A stretch of DNA of 64,000 nt from positions 1,074,144 to 1,138,143 of the forward strand of contig NZ_CM001792.1 in the NCBI RefSeq assembly GCF_000340475.1, read 5' to 3'. A program made the translations under genes and the position numbers. The notes below the pieces were generated by a model that was not told the DNA's origin, did not search any database, and was given only the letters and a program-made list of their open reading frames with translations. Shown here piece by piece: positions 17,185 through 27,319 of this stretch. This DNA is from Oceanobacillus kimchii X50. GTDB lineage: Bacteria > Bacillota > Bacilli > Bacillales > Amphibacillaceae. How positions within the stretch are numbered: position 1 is the stretch's first letter; every line of letters starts with the position of its first letter.

Positions 17185-17748
17185 ATGGTAAAAACTATAT
17201 CAATTCAACGTATAGGTGAAGATCCAACTATTACTCTAGAGAGATTATATAAATATGTTTTTCGAACACTACCGTTCCGTATGCGGTTGTTCAATAGAGG
17301 AGTAGATGAACAATATTTAATAGATAATACGATAGAAAAATATCTTTTCTATCATCCTATGTGGGTAGCAAATACGTTAATTATTGCAGAAAGACCGCCT
17401 CTCGCCCCCAAAATATTAAAACAACATATTTTTGTTGATGCAATCTCTGGTTATAGAGGACTTTTATCAAAAACATTACCTTTAAATACGGTTGATGTGA
17501 ATAGAGAATTATTAGAATCACATCAAATTATTGAAATGGATGAAGTTGAAAAGTTTGTTAAAGATGTACAAGTAAAGCAGATTAACCGTTCGTATTTATT
17601 AAAGAAACCGCAACATGAGATTAAAGAACTCAAATTAGTTTATCTACCATTATGGAGAATAAAAGTGAAATCTAAATTCATAGATCAAGTTTTTGTCATC
17701 AATGCAAATACAGGTGAATCAGAAAATTATATATATCAAAAAAGGTAA
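17185..17748 (+). CDS. Conserved protein of unknown function
   Basis: 187 residues from the ATG at 17185; GAGG nine bases upstream favours it over the ATGs at 17176 and 17179. It is soluble, mixed alpha/beta, with basic and aromatic residues throughout (YKYVFRTLPFRMRLF near 30, VYLPLWRIKVKSKF near 155). The last part, QVFVINANTGESE, recalls the short beta domains of peptidase propeptides, but that is weak. There is no signal peptide. It begins 26 bp after the symporter, so it may be in the same operon. I do not recognise the family. Confidence 0.6.
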   Translation: MVKTISIQRIGEDPTITLERLYKYVFRTLPFRMRLFNRGVDEQYLIDNTIEKYLFYHPMWVANTLIIAERPPLAPKILKQHIFVDAISGYRGLLSKTLPLNTVDVNRELLESHQIIEMDEVEKFVKDVQVKQINRSYLLKKPQHEIKELKLVYLPLWRIKVKSKFIDQVFVINANTGESENYIYQKR

Positions 17749-17895
17749 ATAAAAAAATTTCTATAAGTAATTAATGAGTTTGGATTTTCTTTAAGAAAGA
17801 TAACAAAAAGTAATCAATGTATATTCAAAAATAGAATTATTCAATTCTTCCATTTATTGCTATTCTAAGAGTAAGGAGCTAAAGGGGGGGTTAGA

Positions 17896-18270
17896 ATGAA
17901 CTTTAAAATTAAAAAGATTGATCACATCCAGTTATCAGCACCAAAAGGATCTGAAGATAAAGCGAGAAAGTTTTATATAGATATACTCGGGTTTGATGAA
18001 GAAATAAAACCACAAGCATTACAAAAAAATGGAGGTGTGTGGTTTAAAAAAGAAGGGGTTTTCTTGCACATAGGCATTGAAGAACCTTTTCATTCACTAA
18101 AAAAAGCACACCCTGCGATCGAAGTGGAAAACATTCCACTCTTCCAAGCTTATCTAGAGGAAAACGGAATATCGACACAATCAGATAATAAACTTCCAGG
18201 TGCGATACGTTTTTATGTGCGCGATCCTTTCGGCAATCGTTTAGAGTTTTTAGAGTGGAGAAAAAAGTAA
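17896..18270 (+). CDS. VOC family protein (glyoxalase / bleomycin resistance / dioxygenase fold)
   Basis: 124 residues with two beta-alpha-beta-beta-beta units: KIDHIQLSAPKGSEDKARKFY at the start (His for metal) and FYVRDPFGNRLEFLEW at the end (Glu ligand). The spacing and the DPFGNRLE motif are typical of small VOC enzymes, which act on varied substrates with a divalent metal. The substrate is not known. AAGGGGGGG precedes the ATG. Confidence 0.85.
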   Translation: MNFKIKKIDHIQLSAPKGSEDKARKFYIDILGFDEEIKPQALQKNGGVWFKKEGVFLHIGIEEPFHSLKKAHPAIEVENIPLFQAYLEENGISTQSDNKLPGAIRFYVRDPFGNRLEFLEWRKK

Positions 18271-18280
18271 CCTTTTATAA

Positions 18281-18345
18281 GGGTCTTTAGCTCATACCTT
18301 TGTGGTACAACATTCAGCGGGGGAAAATCTCGAATGAAGTTTTGT
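18281..18345 (+). repeat. Short dispersed sequence, copy 1
   Basis: GGGTCTTTAGCTCATACCTTT, then CATTCAGCGGGGG, then GAATGAAGTTTT. A related stretch is found at 27156-27217. CATTC and GAATG can pair as the base of a hairpin. It lies 3' of the VOC gene. Confidence 0.5.
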
Positions 18346-18449
18346 TTTATCGCAATTGTGAGAAAGGTTTTTCTTTTTTATAATGTCTTGTTTTTTTGTA
18401 TGCAAATGCTATACTGAATACATTCTTCATCTTGAAACCTTATATATAG

Positions 18450-19240
<791 letters not shown>

Positions 19241-19241
<1 letters not shown>

Positions 19242-20545
19242 TGAAAATCGCAGCTTTGGGATTACAACATGTATTAGCGATGTATGCTGGTGCTATTTTA
19301 GTACCATTAATTGTTGGTGAAGCACTTGGATTAACTGTTGAACAATTAACATATCTTGTAGCGATTGATATCTTTATGTGTGGGGTTGCTACATTGTTTC
19401 AAGTCATGAATAATCGTTTCTTTGGTATTGGGTTGCCAGTAGTATTAGGATGTACATTTACAGCAGTTGCTCCTATGATCGCCATTGGTGGTCAGTATGG
19501 AATAACGGCTATCTATGGGGCGATTATTGTTTCAGGTATCTTTGTAGTTTTAATTAGTGGATTCTTCGGCAAGCTTGTTCGATTTTTCCCGCCTGTTGTA
19601 ACAGGCTCGGTAGTAACCATTATTGGTATTACTTTAATTCCAGTTGCAATTAACAATCTTGGTGGTGGACAAGGCGCAAGTGACTTTGGTTCATTAGCAA
19701 ATATTTCACTTGGATTTGGCACATTATTATTTATTATTCTTATGTATCGTTTTACAACTGGATTTTTACGTTCTATATCTATTCTAATTGGATTAGCTGG
19801 AGGTACAATTGTTGCTAGTTTTATGGGAAGAGTAGATTTTACGGCAGTTGCAGATGCTTCTTATTTCCATATGATTCAACCTTTTTATTTTGGGACTCCG
19901 ACATTTGAATGGCCAGCGATTATTACAATGATTTTAGTTGCAATGGTATCGTTAGTAGAATCTACTGGAGTGTACTTTGCTTTAGGGGATATAACAGATA
20001 AAAAATTAAAGGAAAAAGACTTGACGAAAGGTTACCGTGCAGAGGGATTGGCTATTTTACTAGGCGGTATATTTAATGCATTTCAATATACGGCATTTTC
20101 TCAAAACGTGGGCTTAATTCAAATGACCGGTGTGAAAAAACTAAGAGTAATAGTCGTTGCGGGTCTAATGTTAATTGCTTTAGGTTTAATACCGAAAATA
20201 GCAGCATTAACTACGATTATTCCAACAGCAGTATTAGGCGGAGCTATGGTAGCAATGTTCGGTATGGTCATTGCTCAAGGAATCAAAATGCTTAGTGCAG
20301 TAATTAGCGATTCCCCTGAGAATTCCATGATAATTGCATGTTCTGTTGGTATGGGCTTAGGTGTTACAGTTGTTCCAGAATTATTCGCGCAAATTCCAAA
20401 TAGTTTACAAATATTAACAAGTAATGGAATTGTAGCAGGCAGTGTAACGGCAATAGTATTAAACATAATATTTCATATGTTACCGAATTTTTCTAAAAAA
20501 CAGCAAACCAATGATAGCAGAGAGTTAGCGGAGGACATTGTTTAA
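19241..20545 (+). CDS. pbuX: Xanthine permease (NCS2 family)
   Basis: 434 residues with about 12-14 membrane helices. It carries the nucleobase-ascorbate transporter hallmarks: LGLQHVLAMYAG at the N-terminus, ESTGVYFALGDI near 240 and SQNVGLIQMTGV near 287. It takes up xanthine for Xpt, with which it is translationally coupled. Riboswitch control is shared. The length and order xpt-pbuX match Bacillus subtilis. Confidence 0.95.
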
Positions 20546-20566
20546 AAAAATGATTCATTTCAAGTT

Positions 20567-20617
20567 AGAGGGATATTGTTCATTGTATGAGCATATATCC
20601 CTCTTTTCTTATTTTTT
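20567..20617 (+). terminator. Terminator of xpt-pbuX
   Basis: AGAGGGATAT (20567-20576) pairs with ATATCCCTCT (20595-20604), then TTTCTTATTTTTT. Confidence 0.85.
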
Positions 20618-20728
20618 ATTGTATTATTTATTAGCTAATATAAAATAATACATATAATTACCCTTCCATAAATTTTAAACTACTATTTTTTTTGCTGTAT
20701 CATAGAATAAGAGAATAGGAGCGTTGTT

Positions 20729-21121
20729 ATGATTGATATTCCAATTTTGCTATTTGTAGTTTATCTATTAGGGATGCTTTTTGTATTATGTATTTCCATT
20801 GTAAACTGGATACGAAGAGAGTATGAAATAGTTTCTGTTTTAGGCATTGTACTTTCATTATTACTACCACTGATGACTTTTCTATTTAGTGTATACAGAT
20901 TAGAAGGAACAAATGAAATTGTTTATATTTGGAATCAACTAAGAGATGCAAATGGATGGGCGATATTTATAGTCATTGGACATTTATTTTTGTTTGTTTG
21001 GATGATTATTGGAATGCAGGTGAAGGAATTATATCAATGGATGAAAGGACTTATTAGCCAAATACAAAATAAATGGAAACAACGAAATAACCATAGTCAA
21101 AAAGAGGTTAGGGAAAAATAG
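20729..21121 (+). CDS. Membrane protein of unknown function
   Basis: 130 residues with three hydrophobic helices (about 5-27, 37-57 and 77-99) and a charged, basic C-terminal tail rich in K, R and Q that should lie in the cytoplasm. A TAGGAGCG site precedes the ATG. No catalytic motif is seen. It has no obvious partner among its neighbours: purine uptake upstream, acetyltransferase downstream on the same strand. Confidence 0.6.
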   Translation: MIDIPILLFVVYLLGMLFVLCISIVNWIRREYEIVSVLGIVLSLLLPLMTFLFSVYRLEGTNEIVYIWNQLRDANGWAIFIVIGHLFLFVWMIIGMQVKELYQWMKGLISQIQNKWKQRNNHSQKEVREK

Positions 21122-21170
21122 GTTGTTATAATTTTGGTAATATAATCAGAATTGAAGGTAGGGAAGAATA

Positions 21171-21731
21171 TTGAAAACAGAGAAGCAAAAGATGATTGAT
21201 GGCGAATTATATAAGCCTGCGGACGCTGAATTATATAAAGCGAGACAATTGGCAAGAAGAACAACTCGTTACTATAATGCGACAACAGAAGAGGATGTTG
21301 TCAAGCGTTCAGGTATGTTAAAAGAATTATTCGGAAGTACGGGAAAGAATCTTTATATTGAACCTCATTTCCGGTGCGACTATGGGTTTAATATTCATGT
21401 AGGGGAGAATTTCTACGCAAATTTTGATTGTATACTGTTGGATATTTGTGAAATAAGAATTGGTGAAAATTGCATGCTGGCACCAGGAGTTAAAATTTTT
21501 ACTGCTACTCATCCACTTCATCCAACTGAAAGAAATAGCGGACTTGAGTATGGAAAACCTGTTACGATAGGAGATAATGTGTGGATTGGTGGAGGCGCAA
21601 TTATTAATCCTGGAGTAACAATCGGAGATAATGCGGTAATAGCTTCTGGTGCGGTTGTTACGAAAAAAGTTCCAGCGAATTCAGTGTACGGAGGAAACCC
21701 AGCAAAATTTATAAAAGAAATATTGTTATAA
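21171..21731 (+). CDS. maa: Maltose O-acetyltransferase family protein
   Basis: 186 residues forming a left-handed beta-helix of hexapeptide repeats, as in Maa, NodL and LacA. The N-terminal cap reads [17 protein letters not shown], then [19 protein letters not shown] near 70-88, the catalytic His in TATHPLHP near 115, and [16 protein letters not shown] near 138. It transfers acetyl from acetyl-CoA to a sugar hydroxyl. The start is a TTG following GGGAAGA. It ends 18 bp before the glycosylase gene, so co-transcription is likely but no functional link is evident. Confidence 0.9.
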   Translation: MKTEKQKMIDGELYKPADAELYKARQLARRTTRYYNATTEEDVVKRSGMLKELFGSTGKNLYIEPHFRCDYGFNIHVGENFYANFDCILLDICEIRIGENCMLAPGVKIFTATHPLHPTERNSGLEYGKPVTIGDNVWIGGGAIINPGVTIGDNAVIASGAVVTKKVPANSVYGGNPAKFIKEILL

Positions 21732-21749
21732 AGAAAGGCTGTTATTTAA

Positions 21750-22250
21750 ATGGATCGATTACAATCATTCACTCCAGTTATTCCGGATGTTCCCAAAGTA
21801 TTAATAGTAGGATCAATGCCTGGAGTGAAGTCACTTGCAGAACAACAATATTATGGGAATCCAAGAAATCATTTTTGGAGTATAATGTTTACGTTGCTGA
21901 AAGAAAAGCGTGTAGAGAATTATCAAGATAAATTAAGTATATTGAAAAGAAATGGTATCGCCCTGTGGGATACCATCGGAACCTGTTACCGAGAAGGGAG
22001 TCTTGATGTAAATATTCAAGATGCTGAACCTAATGACATTATTGGTTTGATAAAAGAATACCCCACAATTAAATTAATTGGCTGCAATGGAACAAAAGCT
22101 TATGATACATTTAAAAGAAACTTTACTTTAGAGAGTTTTCCAAATGTTGATGTGGTTAAACTACCTTCTACTAGCCCGATACCTGGTAAATATAATAAAA
22201 ATTTAGAAGAGAAGATAGAAGCTTGGGGAGTTATTTGTCAATATCTATAA
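21750..22250 (+). CDS. DNA-deoxyinosine glycosylase (uracil-DNA glycosylase superfamily)
   Basis: 166 residues with motif 1 VGSMPGVKSLAEQQYYGNPRNHFW (residues about 20-43 in part) and motif 2 in LPSTSPIPGKY near 143. This pattern is that of the family 6 (HDG) hypoxanthine glycosylases, which lack the usual catalytic Asp of UDG and have an Asn instead. It would remove deaminated adenine from DNA. The assignment to HDG rather than another small UDG rests on the GSMPG...YYGNPRN motif as I remember it. Confidence 0.82.
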   Translation: MDRLQSFTPVIPDVPKVLIVGSMPGVKSLAEQQYYGNPRNHFWSIMFTLLKEKRVENYQDKLSILKRNGIALWDTIGTCYREGSLDVNIQDAEPNDIIGLIKEYPTIKLIGCNGTKAYDTFKRNFTLESFPNVDVVKLPSTSPIPGKYNKNLEEKIEAWGVICQYL

Positions 22251-22278
22251 TAACTTCCTAAGCTTTCTAAGCTAACTA

Positions 22279-23376
22279 TTAAGTAATGATAACATGACGT
22301 TGATAATCATCTTTGTATTTTTGATAAAAATCGATCATGGGTTGCAACTGGTCCTTAAAATCAGGGCAGCGAATTGTTGTATTTTCTAAATCTCTAGCTG
22401 CCTGTGCACTACTATATGAGCAGTTGTTTTTAAAATAGGATAATGCTTCTTTTTCCGTTTGTAACCATTTGCGAATAAAAGAAAAAGATAATGGATAACT
22501 TGCAAGCGATAAAGAAATAGTTTTATTTGGTGTTACGTTTAGGTATATTTCAGCTATCATTTGATATAACTGTCGCATCGTATACGGTATTGGGTCAGTT
22601 AAATGATAGGTTTTATCTTCTCCAATTGGATGAAGTCCTAAATAACTCGTTGCTTTTAGGACATAATCGTAAGGTACAAAATTGCCTTCTACATTTCCTT
22701 CACTTATAAAAGGAATTTGTTTCATCAATTTCATACGTTCAAACATATTCAATAAAAAGTATATTCCATCAAATTTTTCAGTGTAACCAGTTTTAGAGTG
22801 CCCTTTGACAATCCCTGGTCGTATAATTGTAGTTGGTATAATTTCTTTTAGAGTTTCCACAAGAACTTCAGCTTCGTATTTCGTAGCCTCATAATGATTT
22901 TTAAATGTTTGTTTCATATCGAGCTCAGTTTCCAAAATAGTTCCTTGCCTAGTACCAGATACGTATGCAGTACTGAAGTATATGTATCTATTTAAACTGC
23001 CTAATGTTTTAAGCCAATTATTGACGTTTTTTGTACCATAAACGTTTACTTTCCATGCAATATCAAATGGTACTGCTAAATCATAAATAGCTGCTAAATG
23101 AAATACATGTGTAACCTTCTCTTGCAATTGTCTATTGATGTTAGTTTCTATTGCAAGGTTTGTTTTGGTTATATCACCGCTTATAATGGAATATCGATCT
23201 CGTGGTATGGAATGATAAGTAGACTGGTTAAGTACTTCTCGAGCTGTTGATAATTCCGCTGGTAAGGTAAGTAGATAAAAATGTTCAATATTGTCTTGAT
23301 AATCATTAAGTAATTGCTGAACTAAGTTTCTAGCTAAAAATCCTGGAAACCCAGTAATAAAAAAAGTATATTTCAT
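22279..23376 (-). CDS. SDR family NAD(P)-dependent oxidoreductase / epimerase-like
   Basis: 365 residues of the extended SDR type: nucleotide-binding TGFPGFLARNLV at residues 8-19, HLAAIYDL near 92, FSTAYVSG near 133 and the catalytic YEATKYEAE near 165. The layout resembles fatty acyl-CoA/thioester reductase domains (male-sterility type) more than sugar epimerases. The start MKYTFF is preceded by GGGAGGAG; a longer frame begins seven codons earlier without a site. It is convergent with the glycosylase gene, 28 bp away. The substrate is unknown. Confidence 0.8.
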   Translation of the reverse strand: MKYTFFITGFPGFLARNLVQQLLNDYQDNIEHFYLLTLPAELSTAREVLNQSTYHSIPRDRYSIISGDITKTNLAIETNINRQLQEKVTHVFHLAAIYDLAVPFDIAWKVNVYGTKNVNNWLKTLGSLNRYIYFSTAYVSGTRQGTILETELDMKQTFKNHYEATKYEAEVLVETLKEIIPTTIIRPGIVKGHSKTGYTEKFDGIYFLLNMFERMKLMKQIPFISEGNVEGNFVPYDYVLKATSYLGLHPIGEDKTYHLTDPIPYTMRQLYQMIAEIYLNVTPNKTISLSLASYPLSFSFIRKWLQTEKEALSYFKNNCSYSSAQAARDLENTTIRCPDFKDQLQPMIDFYQKYKDDYQRHVIIT

Positions 23377-23445
23377 TGTACTCCTCCCAAAAGTCACGTG
23401 ATATTTTTAGTATAGCGTTTGTTTTTAAAGTTTTCTAACATTTCG

Positions 23446-23474
23446 TTGATTAAAATGAAATCGGTACGTATAAT
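23446..23474 (+). promoter_or_regulatory. Sigma-A-like promoter of the SAM hydrolase gene
   Basis: TTGATT (23446-23451), 17 bp, TATAAT (23469-23474), 57 bp before the gene and divergent from the SDR gene. Confidence 0.6.
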
Positions 23475-23531
23475 AAAAATCAATCAAAGTATCGTAAAAC
23501 GAGATATAACGTATGGAGGCTTGAAAAGTTA

Positions 23532-24380
23532 ATGAAAAACCCCTTAGTATTACAAACAGATTTTGGTTTAAGTGATGGAGCAGTAAACGCTATGTATGGT
23601 GTATCGATATCGGTAGACTCGAATTTGAGAATTTACGATTTAACTCATGATATCCCTCCATTTAATATTTGGGATGCTTCTTATCGATTGTCGCAGACCA
23701 TTGACTACTGGCCAGAAGGTACGATATTTATATCCGTTGTTGACCCTGGAGTAGGAACGGACCGATTGAGTATAGTTGCAAAAACAAAGAGCAATCATTA
23801 CATAGTAACGCCAAATAATGGAACGTTGACTCATGTAGCAGATCGGATTGGAATTACTGAAGTCAGAAAAATTGATGAAAGAGTAAACCGACTGCCGCGT
23901 TCTGGAGAATCTTATACGTTTCATGGGAGAGATGTATATGCGTATACTGGTGCGAGATTAGCTTCAGGAAATATTAATTATGAAGGTGTTGGACCGTCTG
24001 TTGATATTTCTGAAATCATTACTTTACCTCTTCCTGGTTCGTCGTCTCAAGATGGGATTATTTCAGGAAATATTGATATATTAGATGTCCGTTTCGGAAA
24101 TTTATGGACAAATATAAATCGAGAAATGTTTATCCAAGAACGTTATTGTTATGGTGATTGGGTAGAAGTATCGATCGAAAATGAGCGGAAGAAAAAGTAT
24201 CAGAATCATATTTTGTTTGGACGTTCCTTCGCAGAAACACGACTTGGAGAGCCGTTATTGTTTGTAAATTCATTGGATAAACTAGCAGTAGCTATCAATC
24301 AAGGCTCTTTTGCAAACGCATATCAAATTGAAACTGGGTCCGATTGGCGGATATATATTAAAAAATCTCAACAAAAATGA
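23532..24380 (+). CDS. SAM hydroxide adenosyltransferase (DUF62 / SAM hydrolase family)
   Basis: 282 residues. Family motifs are LQTDFGLSDGAVNAMYGV at residues 7-24, DLTHDIPPFN near 37, VVDPGVGT near 69, TPNNGTLT near 93, TFHGRDVYA near 135 and a C-terminal domain with FGNLWTNI. These enzymes attack S-adenosylmethionine with water, giving adenosine and methionine. The physiological purpose in bacilli is not settled. It precedes the histidine kinase gene by 16 bp with no terminator, so the two-component genes may be read from its promoter. Confidence 0.88.
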   Translation: MKNPLVLQTDFGLSDGAVNAMYGVSISVDSNLRIYDLTHDIPPFNIWDASYRLSQTIDYWPEGTIFISVVDPGVGTDRLSIVAKTKSNHYIVTPNNGTLTHVADRIGITEVRKIDERVNRLPRSGESYTFHGRDVYAYTGARLASGNINYEGVGPSVDISEIITLPLPGSSSQDGIISGNIDILDVRFGNLWTNINREMFIQERYCYGDWVEVSIENERKKKYQNHILFGRSFAETRLGEPLLFVNSLDKLAVAINQGSFANAYQIETGSDWRIYIKKSQQK

Positions 24381-24396
24381 TTAAAAGAGGTTACTT

Positions 24397-25485
24397 ATGA
24401 AAGTTTTTTGGTTACGACTAGGACTATTTCTAGCTATTTGGTTATTGCTAATTACGATGGAAAGTAGTTTTGTTCCCTATCACATTTTGATTTGTACCGT
24501 AGCTTTGTTGTTGTTTTTTTTGCTCACTTTTCAACATAGAGTAATGTTATTATACGTGTTATTATTACTTGTTGTTTTTATAGGAGCAATACAATTCGTA
24601 AATGAAATCCTCTTTTCGGTCGTGTTGCTTTGGTTTTTATTGTGGGATTCTCTTCATCGTATATCCATTCGTATGTACTATGGGCTAACAGCAATTTTGT
24701 TAGCTGAAATTTTGATGATAATGTGGATCCAGCAAAGCTATCAGATTGAATTGTTGATTAGTACTATTGTAATTGTGATCAGTGGATATTTTGTATTAAA
24801 AGAAATATATCAACGAAAGTATTATCGTAAAATTTATCATGAATTACTCAACGAATATCGAAAATTAAAAAGAATGAATATAACTGCAGAAAACAATGCA
24901 CGATTGGAAGAAAGAACAAAAATTGCACGTGACATGCATGATACAGTTGGACATAGGCTGACGGCATTGATTATGCGGTTGGAATTACTTTCTATTGAAC
25001 ATTCTTCTATTTCATTCGACACATTAAAGGAATTAGCAAAAGAGAGCCTGGAAGACACTAGGCAAGCAGTAAAAACATTGCAGCTAGATGAATCAGAAGG
25101 TATTGCTTCTGTTGTTCATCTTATACGTAAGTTAGAAGCAGAAAGTCATATAACTGTACAGTTTACAATGAAAAAAGGTGTTCTTAATGTTCCTCTTTCC
25201 AATGATAAAAGTGTAATTCTATATCGGATTATTCAGGAAGCCATAACAAATGCTATGCGACATGCGAATAGTCGTGAAGTAAATGTTATATTAAGTAAAT
25301 CTGCTGATGGTGCTCTTACATTTGAAATCACAAATGCTATATTTGAGTCAAAGCAATTTGAATTAGGATTTGGGCTTAAGAATATGAAAGTTAGAGTGGC
25401 AGAGGTTAACGGCACTTTAAATGTATATCAATTAGAAAATCGTTTTATTGTATCAGGAAGAATCCCTGTTCAGAAGCCTTATTAA
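24397..25485 (+). CDS. NarL-type sensor histidine kinase (LnrJ-like)
   Basis: 362 residues: about five or six hydrophobic helices in the first 135 residues with almost no extracytoplasmic loop, a coiled-coil linker, then a HisKA_3 dimerisation domain (RTKIARDMHDTVGHRL) with the phosphorylatable His at residue 181. A HATPase domain follows (RIIQEAITNAMRHA, LGFGLKNMKVRV). A sensor with such a compact membrane domain usually detects something in the membrane. Bacillus subtilis LnrJ (YfiJ), which senses linear polyenes, has the same plan and gene context. The specific ligand here is inference. Confidence 0.85.
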   Translation: MKVFWLRLGLFLAIWLLLITMESSFVPYHILICTVALLLFFLLTFQHRVMLLYVLLLLVVFIGAIQFVNEILFSVVLLWFLLWDSLHRISIRMYYGLTAILLAEILMIMWIQQSYQIELLISTIVIVISGYFVLKEIYQRKYYRKIYHELLNEYRKLKRMNITAENNARLEERTKIARDMHDTVGHRLTALIMRLELLSIEHSSISFDTLKELAKESLEDTRQAVKTLQLDESEGIASVVHLIRKLEAESHITVQFTMKKGVLNVPLSNDKSVILYRIIQEAITNAMRHANSREVNVILSKSADGALTFEITNAIFESKQFELGFGLKNMKVRVAEVNGTLNVYQLENRFIVSGRIPVQKPY

Positions 25486-25503
25486 AAGATAGGGGGTATT
25501 ATA

Positions 25504-26139
25504 TTGTATCGAGTACTGTTAGTAGAAGATCAACAAATAGTTCGGCAAGGAATAAAAGTATTATTAGAACAAGATAAGCAGATTAAAGTAATTGGGGAAG
25601 CTACCAATGGTGTTGAAGCAATAAAGAAAATGATGGAACATACCGTAGATGTTATTTTAATGGATGTACGTATGCCGGATATGAATGGAATTGAAGCAAC
25701 ACGAAAAATCAAAGTACAGTGGCCAAATGTACGTATCCTTATGTTGACAACGTTTAATGATGATGAATATGCGTTGCAATCTCTAAAAGAAGGGGCTAAT
25801 GGATTTCTACTAAAAACTGCTGACGGAACAAAACTAATTGATGCAATTTACAGCTGTATGAAAGGTGGACTAGTACTTCATGATGAGGTAGCGGCAAAGG
25901 TAATGCCGAAATTATTACATACATCGCAACAGGAATTATCTGTTCAGCTATCAGAACGCGAGCATGCTATTACGGCATTAATTGGGAATGGTTTGACGAA
26001 TAAGGAAATCGCAGATGAATTATTTTTAACCATTGGAACGGTAAAAAATTATATCACTTCGATTTTGCAAAAAACAGAGCAAAGAGATCGAACGCAACTC
26101 GCTATTTTTGCAGTAAGACATGGAATTACTAAAGATTAA
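25504..26139 (+). CDS. LuxR/NarL-type response regulator (LnrK-like)
   Basis: 211 residues: receiver domain with the acidic pair at the start (LLVEDQQ), phosphorylation Asp at residue 54 (LMDVRMPD), Thr and Lys of the switch (MLTTFND, LLKTAD). A C-terminal LuxR helix-turn-helix follows (LSEREHAITALIGNGLTNKEIA). It starts with TTG after AGGGGG and is 18 bp from the kinase gene, so it is the cognate partner. The likely target is the ABC exporter operon 1.2 kb downstream. Confidence 0.88.
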   Translation: MYRVLLVEDQQIVRQGIKVLLEQDKQIKVIGEATNGVEAIKKMMEHTVDVILMDVRMPDMNGIEATRKIKVQWPNVRILMLTTFNDDEYALQSLKEGANGFLLKTADGTKLIDAIYSCMKGGLVLHDEVAAKVMPKLLHTSQQELSVQLSEREHAITALIGNGLTNKEIADELFLTIGTVKNYITSILQKTEQRDRTQLAIFAVRHGITKD

Positions 26140-26230
26140 ATGTCATTGAATTGTTACAACTATACGGCTTGTAAATAGACGTTATGAATTATAATTAAGA
26201 TATTCTAAGGCTAAAAGTCGTGGTGATTAC

Positions 26231-27050
26231 ATGATTGAAATCTTCTTAAATGAATTTCATTTTTCAACACTTTGGAATGCAGGAATATTACTTTTTTGTT
26301 TACTGTATATAATAGGTTATTTCTTTATTTTACCTGTTTCTGATTCTGGAGGGATGAAGAAAGGTATTTTAACTATACTCGGTGTTACAACTTTATTTTT
26401 AGCAGTTGGTAGCCCGATAAATATTATTGCTCGTTTAACATTTCAAGGACATATGATACAGCTAATGCTTTTAATAGTAATATCATCTCCATTATTAGTA
26501 GCAGGTTGGAAGCCGATTAAAATCAATACAATCTCATTTGTACATACATGTGTAGATTGGTTAACGAAACCGTGGTTTTCGATGTTATTGCTTCAAATTT
26601 TTTTTTTATGGATACCATTTACCGGTTGTGTTTGATTTTGCAAGGATAGAATTATATTGGAATCATTTCTTTTTATTAGGATTATTCAGTACTAGCATAT
26701 TATTTTGGATTTCGATTCTATATAAGGTAAAAGTGAGTGAGAAACGTTGGCTATATGCCGGAATCCATCACCTTCTCCTTATTCCTTATTTTTTGTTTTT
26801 ATATACAGCAAATGAAGGAGTTTATCGTGTATATTCAGATATAACATTATTTATGTCGGCAATTGAAGTTTGCCTACCTGTAGAAATTAATTTTCCGGAA
26901 CAATTTTATGCTTCCTTATTACCTTTTGACCCAGTTGTACATCAGCAAACTGGAGTTGTTTTATTTTGGATTAGCTCCTGTTTAATATATATAATCGTAT
27001 TGTTTTGCAAGCAAAGTGTTCATGAAGGCACTGTTCTTAGTCATTCATAA
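26231..27050 (+). pseudogene. CtaG-like membrane protein, interrupted by a frameshift in a T10 tract
   Basis: The 5' frame (26231-26635) encodes GHMIQLMLLIVISSPLL, a CtaG hallmark, then stops at FTGCV. Reading one base shifted gives FYGYHLPVVFDFARIELYWNHF and continues to 27050 with an intact helical C-terminus. YHLPVVFD is exactly what CtaG proteins carry at that point. The slip lies in a run of ten T at 26598-26607; nine T would restore one frame of about 270 residues. CtaG-type proteins (caa3_CtaG) are seven-helix proteins linked to cytochrome c oxidase assembly. Causes could be a real mutation, phase variation or slippage, or a sequencing error. The neighbours suggest membership of the two-component/ABC cluster. 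Confidence 0.8.
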
Positions 27051-27071
27051 TGATGAGGACAGTGTTTTTTT
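27029..27071 (+). terminator. Terminator after the CtaG-like gene
   Basis: CACTGTTCTTAGTCAT pairs with ATGATGAGGACAGTG, followed by TTTTTTTAT. It begins inside the last codons of the gene. Confidence 0.85.
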
Positions 27072-27155
27072 ATCTGGGATGTAACAGACTGTAACTTCCT
27101 CAGACATAGGGCTCAAGCGAAAGAATATAAACCGAAAATGTTCGATTTTGTTCAA

Positions 27156-27217
27156 GGATCTTTAGGTCATGCCTTTATGATTGGGGAAGAAACGAAGTCT
27201 CACTGATGAAGTTTTTT
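27156..27217 (+). repeat. Short dispersed sequence, copy 2
   Basis: GGATCTTTAGGTCATGCCTTT, then TTGGGGAAG and CACTGATGAAGTTTTTTT, recognisably related to 18281-18345. It lies between the terminator and the ABC operon, so it falls in the leader or promoter zone of that operon. Apart from it, the 250-bp gap shows no named site. Confidence 0.45.
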
Positions 27218-27319
27218 TCACTTTATGACTTGAGTCATGTTCAAAAGAGGAAACAAATGACGGTAGACAGTATGTTGGTAAGTAATTTATCAATATAGTA
27301 AAAGTAAGGAGGGATGACG

